From IMG/VR virus record IMGVR_UViG_3300031999_001845, positions 1 through 20,075 of that record: a stretch of DNA of 20,075 nt; one strand, written 5' to 3'. The notes beneath the pieces were generated by a model. The model had not been told where the DNA came from. It saw only the letters and a list, made by a program, of their open reading frames with translations, and ran no database searches. This DNA is from a virus. Positions within the stretch are counted from its first letter, which is position 1. Each line of letters starts with the position of its first letter. Position numbers and translations under genes: made by a program. Positions 6,965 through 12,693 of this stretch are shown in pieces.

Positions 6965-9293
6965 CTGGATTGATATGGGACCCGATTGCGCTCTGTTCTC
7001 CGGCGACTGTTTGGAGGGGTTAGCGGATTTGCCAAAGAATAGTGTGGATGCCATAATAACAGATCCGCCTTATGGATTATCAAAGAATAATACCACTCAA
7101 GGCACTTCGCAGCGTGTTTATGACGCTTTGTTCAAGATCGGCTTCCCAGATCTCTATAAGAGGAATGCCGAGCTCCTTAAGAGCCATGACTTTGCGAATA
7201 TAGCCAGTAGCAGTTCTATATTGTGCAGGAAAGCTAGGACCAGTAGGATAGAATCTCGGATCGGAATGCCAAAAGGTTCCATTGACTTCCAACACAAAAT
7301 GATCATTGAGGAAGAAATCTGCAACAGCGATGAAACGTCCGGTCTTTGGGCTGCGGATAGGATATTGTCGGATGAAATTTATGCCAATGCAGAGCAATTC
7401 TTGGGCGACTTCGTTCTCAAGTTGGGAGATATGCCGTCCTTTGGTGTTGTTGGTGATATACCTGATAGTTGTTTGGCGGAGGTGTTCTATGGTGGCTTTG
7501 CTGTGCCTATCTTTGCCAGTTTCGCGTCTGGTTCTCCATGCTTTGATTCCAGAGGCATGATGATCACATTTGGACACCATGACATAAGGCTTGGTAACGA
7601 TTCTTTTTGTCAGTCCGAGACTGCGTCCTGCATATTGACAGTGCCCGGAACAGTAAATAGTCTTATGCTTCGCTTTGATTCCACTGGGAGGCCTGTAGAA
7701 TTGCTTGCCACAAACAGGGCAGATCATTTGGCAACCCTTGGAAAGTTTGATGGCCCGAAACTTGTAAGAGCAACCTCTACTACAAGTAGTTTGGCGTCCG
7801 TAGCGCAACTTGTTCGGGTTCGCTTTGTAGTTTGTACCACAGATGGGGCACGTTCTCTGTACTGGTTCCATTTATGGCTTCCTTTCAATTCTAAGAATGT
7901 TAAAATTATACCTAATGGTGGATTTATGGGCAAATGCTGGGACTCCGCCTTACCAGATCCTCAAATTTGGCGCGAGCTACTACGTGTTGCCAAACCTGGT
8001 GCTATGCTTATGGCATTTGGCGGTACACGCACCCACCACCGGCTGCTGTGTGCCATAGAGGATGCTGGGTGGGAGATACGTGATTGCTTAATGTGGTTGT
8101 ACGGCATGGGATTTCCAAAGTCGTTTGATATCAGTAAGGGAATGGATAAGGAAGCAGGAGCAGAAAGAGAAGTGGTTGGGCGCAAATACGTAGGTAGTGG
8201 AAATAAGAGGAAACCAAGCCATGATTATGGGAGATATGATGGGCCTGAAGACCTTGGTGGGCTTAATGTTACTATCCCTTCCACGCCTGACGCGCAACTA
8301 TGGGAAGGTTATGGCACTGCGCTCAAGCCTGCTTGGGAGCCTATTGTGCTGGCTATGAAGCCACTAGATGGAACCTTTGCGCAGAACGCTATTAAGTGGG
8401 GTGTGGCCGGATTGAATATAGATGGAAGTAGAATAGGGACTGATAAGGTAGGTTGGGGTGGGAATGCTGGATTTAAGCATACGCACGAGGCAAGTAAACA
8501 AGCAGGATTAGGATTGCCAGATCCTAATCCTGCAATAGGTCGCTTCCCCGCCAACCTCGTGCTGAGCCATACGCCGGAGTGCAGGCAGGTGGGGACGAAG
8601 CGGGTGAAGACGCGATGGAATGGTACGGATAACGCGCCGCAATCAGAGGCAGGGGTTGTATTCGGTGGTGGCAAGGGCAACCGTAGCCGTACTGATCCCG
8701 ACGGCATGGAGACGGTCGAGGCGTGGGAATGTACGCCGGATTGCCCCGTGCGGCTGCTAAATGAGCAGAGCGGGGTGAGCAACGGATGGCGCCCTTCTGA
8801 CACTTGTGATAGCACGACGACGATATGGGGGAACGCTGGCGGAGCATCCAAGACGCGGCACAAAGACACTGGCGGCGCTTCCCGGTTCTTCTACACGGCG
8901 AAGGCATCACGCAGCGAGCGCAACCAAGGGTGCGACGATTTCTATTGGCAACGAGTTGGCTCTACATCTTGCGGCTATGTGCGAATAAGCTATAGAGAAT
9001 GGGAAAAGTTGCCCGAGAAGGAAAGGGCGCAAGGCAATATACATACTACAGTCAAGCCACTATCTTTGATGGAGTATTTATGCAAATTAGCACGCACACC
9101 GTTTGGTGGTGTGGTGCTTGACCCATTTGCCGGCAGTTGCTCTACTGGTTGCGCAGCACTTGATAATGATATGCAATTTATAGGTATGGATAACGTTCCC
9201 GACTACATAGACATCTCGCAAGCCAGAATACGATACCATCAATTGAACAGGTGCCCAGTTGGAAAAGCAGCACAGAATTTGGAAGGGCGCTAG
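6957..9293 (+). CDS. beta-class DNA methyltransferase interrupted by antisense homing-endonuclease gene
   Basis: SAM-dependent amino-methyltransferase (N6-adenine or N4-cytosine). Seen: motif IV DPPYG (D36-Y39); after an insertion of about 280 codons, FMGKCWD and LLAFGGTRTHH-type sequence typical of phage methyltransferases; TVKP; then motif I DPFAGSCSTG from D722. Motif IV before motif I defines the beta class. Joining residue 42 to 323 gives the expected DPPYGLS-FMGKCWD, so the ancestral protein was about 498 aa. The frame stays open across the insertion. The TTG start is supported by GAGG at 6946-6949 and by WID(M/L)GPDC, shared with the TTG-started methyltransferase at 10716. Oddities: Cys replaces the second Gly of motif I, and 8541-8940 is markedly GC-rich. 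Activity with the insertion is uncertain. Confidence 0.85.
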   Translation: MGDWIDMGPDCALFSGDCLEGLADLPKNSVDAIITDPPYGLSKNNTTQGTSQRVYDALFKIGFPDLYKRNAELLKSHDFANIASSSSILCRKARTSRIESRIGMPKGSIDFQHKMIIEEEICNSDETSGLWAADRILSDEIYANAEQFLGDFVLKLGDMPSFGVVGDIPDSCLAEVFYGGFAVPIFASFASGSPCFDSRGMMITFGHHDIRLGNDSFCQSETASCILTVPGTVNSLMLRFDSTGRPVELLATNRADHLATLGKFDGPKLVRATSTTSSLASVAQLVRVRFVVCTTDGARSLYWFHLWLPFNSKNVKIIPNGGFMGKCWDSALPDPQIWRELLRVAKPGAMLMAFGGTRTHHRLLCAIEDAGWEIRDCLMWLYGMGFPKSFDISKGMDKEAGAEREVVGRKYVGSGNKRKPSHDYGRYDGPEDLGGLNVTIPSTPDAQLWEGYGTALKPAWEPIVLAMKPLDGTFAQNAIKWGVAGLNIDGSRIGTDKVGWGGNAGFKHTHEASKQAGLGLPDPNPAIGRFPANLVLSHTPECRQVGTKRVKTRWNGTDNAPQSEAGVVFGGGKGNRSRTDPDGMETVEAWECTPDCPVRLLNEQSGVSNGWRPSDTCDSTTTIWGNAGGASKTRHKDTGGASRFFYTAKASRSERNQGCDDFYWQRVGSTSCGYVRISYREWEKLPEKERAQGNIHTTVKPLSLMEYLCKLARTPFGGVVLDPFAGSCSTGCAALDNDMQFIGMDNVPDYIDISQARIRYHQLNRCPVGKAAQNLEGR
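7080..7871 (-). CDS. Vsr-like (EDxHD-type) homing endonuclease with zinc fingers
   Basis: Predicted site-specific endonuclease promoting its own spread. Seen in 263 aa: two N-terminal zinc fingers (C8, C11, C30, C34 and C51, C54, C74, C78), a basic linker, then a C-terminal nuclease fold with VADFF (D185), LEVNGTFWH (E195, H202), a Lys-containing helix and IEIWEADLE. This order matches Vsr-type/EDxHD homing endonucleases such as I-Bth0305I. It is the only clear minus-strand gene in the window and has its own RBS (AAGGAAG, complement of 7878-7884, 6 nt from ATG) and a candidate promoter. Its TGA stop is the complement of the host gene's Ser codon at the junction. Codons are register-aligned with the + gene, so it uses no TTA, CTA or TCA. 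Confidence 0.85.
   Translation of the reverse strand: MEPVQRTCPICGTNYKANPNKLRYGRQTTCSRGCSYKFRAIKLSKGCQMICPVCGKQFYRPPSGIKAKHKTIYCSGHCQYAGRSLGLTKRIVTKPYVMVSKCDHHASGIKAWRTRRETGKDRHSKATIEHLRQTTIRYITNNTKGRHISQLENEVAQELLCIGINFIRQYPIRSPKTGRFIAVADFFLNDHFVLEVNGTFWHSDPRFYPTGPSFPAQYRTATGYIRKVMALKELGIPLIEIWEADLEQSVINTLRSALSGIIL
7083..7922. mobile_element. homing-endonuclease gene insertion in methyltransferase
   Basis: About 840 nt separating two halves of a canonical methyltransferase motif region (DPPYGLS | FMGKCWD). The size is an exact multiple of 3. The edges are ambiguous by a few bases: TGGATT occurs at both junctions (7073-7078 and 7919-7924), 846 nt apart. The content is one minus-strand endonuclease gene plus about 50 nt carrying its RBS and -10 box. 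There is no room for a group I intron core outside the coding sequence, and no intein motifs appear in the + frame. Confidence 0.8.
7905..7933 (-). promoter_or_regulatory. candidate sigma-70 promoter for antisense endonuclease gene
   Basis: Read on the minus strand: TTGCCC (complement of 7928-7933), a 17-nt spacer, then a perfect TATAAT (complement of 7905-7910), about 34 nt upstream of the endonuclease start. The -35 box lies in the methyltransferase coding part and the -10 box in the insertion. Spacing and the consensus -10 are seen; function is inferred. Confidence 0.55.
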
Positions 9294-9465
9294 TGGGGTA
9301 TACTCGGCAACATGCAGCAATTGCAATAGGGTGTGGTTTGCCGACTCGCAAGCAGAGTTGGATAATCTGCTGTTCTACATACCTAACAAGAGCATGCCAA
9401 TAGCGATCTACTTTGTATGCCCAGAGTGCAGGTGTGAGTCATATAGGGTTGTGGGAAGGAGTTAG
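9259..9465 (+). CDS. small zinc-ribbon protein
   Basis: 68 aa from a TTG with AGG 7 nt upstream; it overlaps the methyltransferase end by 35 nt. CSNC and CPEC, about 30 residues apart, make a four-Cys zinc ribbon. The sequence between is amphipathic with no catalytic residues apparent. The C-terminal end is basic. The start is uncertain because no ATG is available before the first Cys pair. One of several tiny zinc-ribbon proteins in this phage, likely nucleic-acid or protein binding. Confidence 0.6.
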   Translation: MEKQHRIWKGASGVYSATCSNCNRVWFADSQAELDNLLFYIPNKSMPIAIYFVCPECRCESYRVVGRS

Positions 9466-9467
9466 AC

Positions 9468-9623
9468 ATGTTGTTAGACAAGCAGCGCAAGGAATACGAG
9501 GATGACCTCAAACTCTACAAAGCGAAAGTGGCAAGTAAGGAATTTGGTAGTATAAGCAAGGAAGCGCAGGAACTGTTATATCATAGGATTCGTGAATTGG
9601 AGGCGCTTCTCGCATTGCAGTAA
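9468..9623 (+). CDS. small helical protein (51 aa)
   Basis: ATG with AAGGAG at 9456-9461, 6 nt upstream, 2 nt after the previous stop. The product is charged and almost entirely helix-forming (Lys/Glu/Leu-rich, e.g. KEAQELLYHRIRELEALLAL), probably a coiled coil. No function recognised. Its TAA is immediately followed by the tRNA gene. Confidence 0.6.
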   Translation: MLLDKQRKEYEDDLKLYKAKVASKEFGSISKEAQELLYHRIRELEALLALQ

Positions 9624-9696
9624 GCCAGTGTGCGTCTAACTAGGTAGGGCGTCCGGCATGCTCCCGGAGGTATGGGTTCGACCCCCATCACTGGCA
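9624..9696 (+). tRNA. tRNA, anticodon position reads TGC (Ala?) with atypical loop
   Basis: Cloverleaf seen: perfect 7-bp acceptor stem GCCAGTG/CACTGGC (9624-9630, 9689-9695) with discriminator A9696. D stem is CGTC/GGCG with GG in the loop; anticodon stem is TCCGG/CCGGA (9652-9656, 9664-9668); T stem is ATGGG/CCCAT with loop TTCGACC. CCA is not encoded. The 7-nt anticodon loop CATGCTC puts TGC at 34-36, but position 33 is A instead of the near-universal T and 37 is T instead of a purine. Nucleotide 26 appears missing and the variable loop is only 3 nt. Identity is therefore uncertain, and it may be degenerate. Confidence 0.75.
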
Positions 9697-9726
9697 CTCA
9701 CGTAAATATAGATAGGAGGAAGATAA

Positions 9727-9834
9727 ATGATATGCCCTATGTGCGGTTGCAAAAGGGTTGAGACGAAAGTGGTAGCGGATGTAGGAAAATCGCGCATCAA
9801 GCATATATGCACGCGGTGCAAGCACGAGTGGTAG
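9727..9834 (+). CDS. 35-aa zinc-ribbon peptide
   Basis: AGGAGG (9714-9719) lies 7 nt before the ATG, a very strong RBS. The 35-aa product has CPMC near the N terminus and CTRC near the C terminus, a minimal four-Cys zinc ribbon with a basic middle and a CKHEW-like end. The last 22 nt of this gene recur, with 2 mismatches, after the next methyltransferase (10675-10696), showing it was a recombination point. Confidence 0.65.
   Translation: MICPMCGCKRVETKVVADVGKSRIKHICTRCKHEW
9813..9834 (+). repeat. direct repeat copy 1 (3' end of zinc-ribbon gene)
   Basis: 22 nt from GCGGTGCAAG to the TAG stop. Matches 10675-10696 at 20 of 22 positions. The two copies bracket the second methyltransferase gene. 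Confidence 0.75.
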
Positions 9835-9840
9835 GATCTT

Positions 9841-10635
9841 ATGAACCAATTATTCTTCGGGGATAATTTGGTGGTTATGCGTTATTTGCCTGACGAAAGC
9901 ATTGACTTGATATACATTGATCCACCCTTCTTCACAGGGCACAAACATACTGCAGCTGCTGGGAGCTTTTCTGATGTTTGGAAGGGTGGGTTGCCGAATT
10001 ATATTGCTTGGTTGGGTGTAAGAATGCAGGAGATGAGGCGGCTGCTAAAACCTACAGGGTTGGTTTACATACACGTTGACTGGCATGCAAGTCATTATAT
10101 CAAAATAGAAGCCGATAACATATTTGGGTATGATAATCTTCGGAATGAGATAATATGGCACTATAATAGCGCTCCTAGGAAAAAGAAAGATTTTGGACGC
10201 AGGCACGATACCATATTTCGCTACTCAAAAAGTTCTGAGTACTTCTTCGATGATAATCCTGTTCGAGAGCCTTATGCTATTTCTAACTTCCCGAAAGGCA
10301 AAGCCCATTATTATGATATAAGAGGCAAGGTTGCTGATGATGTTTGGGATATTCATATGCTTGCACAAGGGGATCGTAGCGAGCGTGTAGGCTACCCAAC
10401 ACAGAAGCCAGTTAAATTGCTAGCCAAGATTATAGCATCATCTTGCCCACTAGATGGGATTGTTGCTGACTTCTGTTGCGGCAGTGGTACTGCTTTGGTA
10501 GCAGCCGAGGAATTGGGGCGTGATTGGATAGGTTGTGATGATAGTGAGGAAGCTATAAACATTACAGAAGTTAGGCTTGGGAAAATACCAAACTGCAAAC
10601 CATATAATGTATTTGATGTGTTAGTTGGCGCATAG
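9841..10635 (+). CDS. beta-class DNA methyltransferase (second)
   Basis: 264 aa, apparently complete. Seen: FFGDNL at the N terminus, motif IV DPPF (D27-F30), a central variable region, YPTQKP (185-190) and motif I ADFCCGSGTAL (about 209-219). DPPF with this order points to a beta-class N6-adenine methyltransferase of the Mod type; N4-cytosine is less likely. The likely role is protecting phage DNA from host restriction. The gene is bracketed by a repeated zinc-ribbon gene end, and a broken copy of the next nuclease's start follows it, so it looks like a recently acquired cassette. No good RBS is visible directly upstream apart from GGATC, so expression may depend on the preceding gene. Confidence 0.88.
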   Translation: MNQLFFGDNLVVMRYLPDESIDLIYIDPPFFTGHKHTAAAGSFSDVWKGGLPNYIAWLGVRMQEMRRLLKPTGLVYIHVDWHASHYIKIEADNIFGYDNLRNEIIWHYNSAPRKKKDFGRRHDTIFRYSKSSEYFFDDNPVREPYAISNFPKGKAHYYDIRGKVADDVWDIHMLAQGDRSERVGYPTQKPVKLLAKIIASSCPLDGIVADFCCGSGTALVAAEELGRDWIGCDDSEEAINITEVRLGKIPNCKPYNVFDVLVGA

Positions 10636-10638
10636 TTT

Positions 10639-10701
10639 ATGAATGGAATGGCAAAGGGCAAGCAATTTGAGCGAGCGGTGCAAATACGAGTGGTAGCCTA
10701 A
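10639..10701 (+). pseudogene. chimeric scar: nuclease-gene start fused to zinc-ribbon-gene end
   Basis: A 20-codon frame. Its first 42 nt match the first 42 nt of the nuclease gene at 11402 at 34 positions (MNGMAKGK then FERAV), and from 10675 it matches the 3' end of the zinc-ribbon gene at 9727. The two matches share GCGGTG, the probable crossover. It is a remnant of a second, diverged nuclease copy and is not expected to make a functional product. Confidence 0.75.
10675..10696 (+). repeat. direct repeat copy 2
   Basis: Second copy of the 22-nt zinc-ribbon gene end found at 9813-9834, two substitutions. It marks the right edge of the inserted methyltransferase cassette; the sequence after it leads straight into the third methyltransferase. 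Confidence 0.75.
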
Positions 10702-10715
10702 TTGTAGGTGCTTAA

Positions 10716-11405
10716 TTGACTAAATGGATTGATTTGGGTCCGGATTGCATACTAATATGCGGCGATGCTAGAGAAATGATACAAACATTGCAAGCAGGGG
10801 ATGTTGATGTAGTAGTAACAGACCCTCCATATGGAATTGATGGTGGTAGTAGCGGAGCTGTATCCAGAGCACGTGCGAAAGGTTCTTATGGCAGTAGTTG
10901 TTTTGTAGATACAACAGAATATGTGAAAACAGTAGTAGTACCGTGTATAGAGGCATTGCGAGGTTTATGTAATTGCGTTGTAGTGACCCCCGGTAATAGG
11001 AATTTCCACCTGTATCCGCAACCAGATTCGTTTGGGTGCTTTTACCAACCGGCAGCCATAGGGTTGCAGACATTCGGAAACTTGGACGCACAACCTATTT
11101 TCTATTATGGTAAGAACGCCATCAAACGAAATATGGGTGTTCCATGCTCATATCAGTTAACAGAGAAGCCAGAGAAGAATGGTCACCCATGCGTGAAGCC
11201 AATAAAGATATGGACGCGGCTAGTGTGTAATGTGTCCTTACCTGGTCACATAGTGGTTGATCCGTTTATGGGATCAGGTACAACTGGAGTATCCGCTGTT
11301 AGCACCGGACGTAGGTTCATTGGGAGCGAAATAGAGGAGAAATATTTTGACATTGCTGTCAAACGCATAACAGAGGCGCAGGTTGCTATTGGTAAATCAC
11401 GATGA
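10716..11405 (+). CDS. beta-class DNA methyltransferase (third)
   Basis: 229 aa, TTG start. Seen: the WIDLGPDC opening shared with the first methyltransferase (supporting both TTG starts), motif IV TDPPYG (D36-Y39), HPCVKP (157-162), and motif I VVDPFMGSGTTG (about 180-191). The motifs are intact and ordered as in the beta class. The short variable region suggests a compact target-recognition domain. GTAGG lies about 10 nt upstream as a weak RBS. Its TGA overlaps the ATG of the PD-(D/E)XK nuclease, so the two are translationally coupled; a modification/cleavage pair is possible, but the nuclease could equally serve recombination. Confidence 0.88.
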   Translation: MTKWIDLGPDCILICGDAREMIQTLQAGDVDVVVTDPPYGIDGGSSGAVSRARAKGSYGSSCFVDTTEYVKTVVVPCIEALRGLCNCVVVTPGNRNFHLYPQPDSFGCFYQPAAIGLQTFGNLDAQPIFYYGKNAIKRNMGVPCSYQLTEKPEKNGHPCVKPIKIWTRLVCNVSLPGHIVVDPFMGSGTTGVSAVSTGRRFIGSEIEEKYFDIAVKRITEAQVAIGKSR

Positions 11406-11902
11406 ACGGGATGGCGAAGGGCAAATCCTTTGAGAGAGCGGTGGCCCAGGTACTAGGAGCCTGGTGCGGCATTGAGTTAGGCCGTGTGCCTATGTCTGGT
11501 GCCTGGGCCTGCCGCAAGGCAGATATATGGCCTAAGGACCCGCAAATTGACTTTCCATTGGCTGTAGAGTGTAAAAAGTCGGAGGCATGGTGCCTGGATC
11601 AGTTGTTTGCCGGTCAGGGTCCATTCTTTGACTGGGTAGAGCAAGCCGAGAGCCAAGGTAAGGAGATGCTAACAAAGACAGGTAGGTTTTATCTGCCTGT
11701 CTTGATATTTAGTAGGAACAGACGCCCAATGTACATAGCAGCGCGGGCGGCAGGCGTAAATGTAGTCGGTAGATGTTATATGTGCATAAGTGTCGGCGAT
11801 ATATCCTACATGGTTATGGAGTTGGCAGACTTCATTGCTCTCAATCCTTATGCGCTCTACTTGCAGGTCGCATTACCACTTAATATGTTGAGCATAGGAT
11901 GA
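11402..11902 (+). CDS. PD-(D/E)XK nuclease
   Basis: 166 aa. Seen: GKSFERAVAQVL helix, then SGAW, D41 in a DIWP strand-turn, and E56-C-K58 (VECKKSE), giving the D-X14-E-X-K catalytic arrangement of PD-(D/E)XK nucleases. A second in-frame ATG lies 9 nt downstream (MAKGK). This compact type is common in phages and generally linked to recombination or Holliday-junction-like processing. Coupling to a methyltransferase by an ATGA overlap leaves a restriction-like role open. A diverged fragment of the same gene start is found at 10639-10680. The stop overlaps the next gene's ATG. Confidence 0.75.
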   Translation: MNGMAKGKSFERAVAQVLGAWCGIELGRVPMSGAWACRKADIWPKDPQIDFPLAVECKKSEAWCLDQLFAGQGPFFDWVEQAESQGKEMLTKTGRFYLPVLIFSRNRRPMYIAARAAGVNVVGRCYMCISVGDISYMVMELADFIALNPYALYLQVALPLNMLSIG

Positions 11903-12633
11903 TACTTGACAGTGAGCAAGCAGAACAAACATACAAGCGGGCAATAAACGGGGACCTTCATGGCATAGAGGAGTTTCATTCCATATGTAGGCCTCTGATA
12001 GAGGTTATTGCTACCTCATTAGACCCATCCAAGTTCGGTGACCTGACACAAGAAGGCCACCTCAAGATTCAGTTGATATTAACCAAAAAGTCTTATTGCA
12101 AGCAGCGTGGCAAGATGTACTCCTTCCTTAGCACTGCTCTGCGTAACCACATGCTAGACTCTATGAGAACACCTAGCATAACAAACACTGTCCCATGTGA
12201 GGAAATAGAACTCAATGTACCTTTGAATGCTTATACAGACGGTATAAGCGATGGTAATTGGGAGGATGTCACAAGGTATGTGGCACGGCGGTTTCCTTCT
12301 CTGGGTAGTTCTATTATGAAGGATGTTTCTACATATGTAGTTGAGGCTATGATAGAGGGGTGTAGTGGGTTATGCAAGGGTGCTGCTAGAACTGTTAGCA
12401 CTATGTATCCGATAAGCAAGCATGCCTCGCTGATAATATGCCGTGCGTGCCTGTCTGTGTGCAGAATGGAGGCCTTAGGGCATCCATGGCGTGATAATAT
12501 AGAGGTGGCGCTAGAACTTGCTAGTGTGAAGCATATGGAGATGACCCTGGTGCCAGAGGTAGTTCTTCTCATTGGCTCAGAAAGTGCTGACAAGGTCAAA
12601 CGAATATTTGATGGATCATTTGTCAAATTCTAA
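11899..12633 (+). CDS. sigma-70 region-2-like protein (putative phage sigma factor)
   Basis: 244 aa. Residues about 48-90 (DLTQEGHLKI..., then a YSFLSTALRNHMLDSMR helix) resemble sigma-70 region 2, where D(L/V)xQEG contacts the RNA polymerase clamp and the following helix binds the -10 element. T4 gp55 is a comparable small late sigma factor. I see no convincing region 4 helix-turn-helix, though the last 100 residues are helical. Its position just before the packaging genes would suit a late-gene regulator. Coupled to the nuclease gene by overlap. A divergent family assignment; could be an unrelated helical protein. Confidence 0.5.
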   Translation: MILDSEQAEQTYKRAINGDLHGIEEFHSICRPLIEVIATSLDPSKFGDLTQEGHLKIQLILTKKSYCKQRGKMYSFLSTALRNHMLDSMRTPSITNTVPCEEIELNVPLNAYTDGISDGNWEDVTRYVARRFPSLGSSIMKDVSTYVVEAMIEGCSGLCKGAARTVSTMYPISKHASLIICRACLSVCRMEALGHPWRDNIEVALELASVKHMEMTLVPEVVLLIGSESADKVKRIFDGSFVKF

Positions 12634-12693
12634 GGGCTTGTAGTATGTGACAACGTAGTTATTCTAAGCCACTGTTATTGGGGTGCGTGCTGT

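Noticed and set aside
7083-7922. Intein in the methyltransferase
   Set aside because: The + frame translation has no Cys/Ser start block, TxxH or C-terminal HN(C/S/T) motifs. It is a shadow of a well-formed minus-strand endonuclease gene.
7083-7922. Group I intron carrying the endonuclease
   Set aside because: The endonuclease gene fills about 790 of 840 nt; the ~50 nt left cannot hold a ribozyme core, and the gene is antisense.
8309-8869. 186-codon minus-strand frame opposite the methyltransferase
   Set aside because: Composition (Pro/Ser-rich) follows from the GC-rich sense strand; no RBS or domain.
9636-9821. Minus-strand frame of 61 codons
   Set aside because: Mostly the complement of the tRNA gene and the zinc-ribbon gene; a typical spurious frame across a tRNA.
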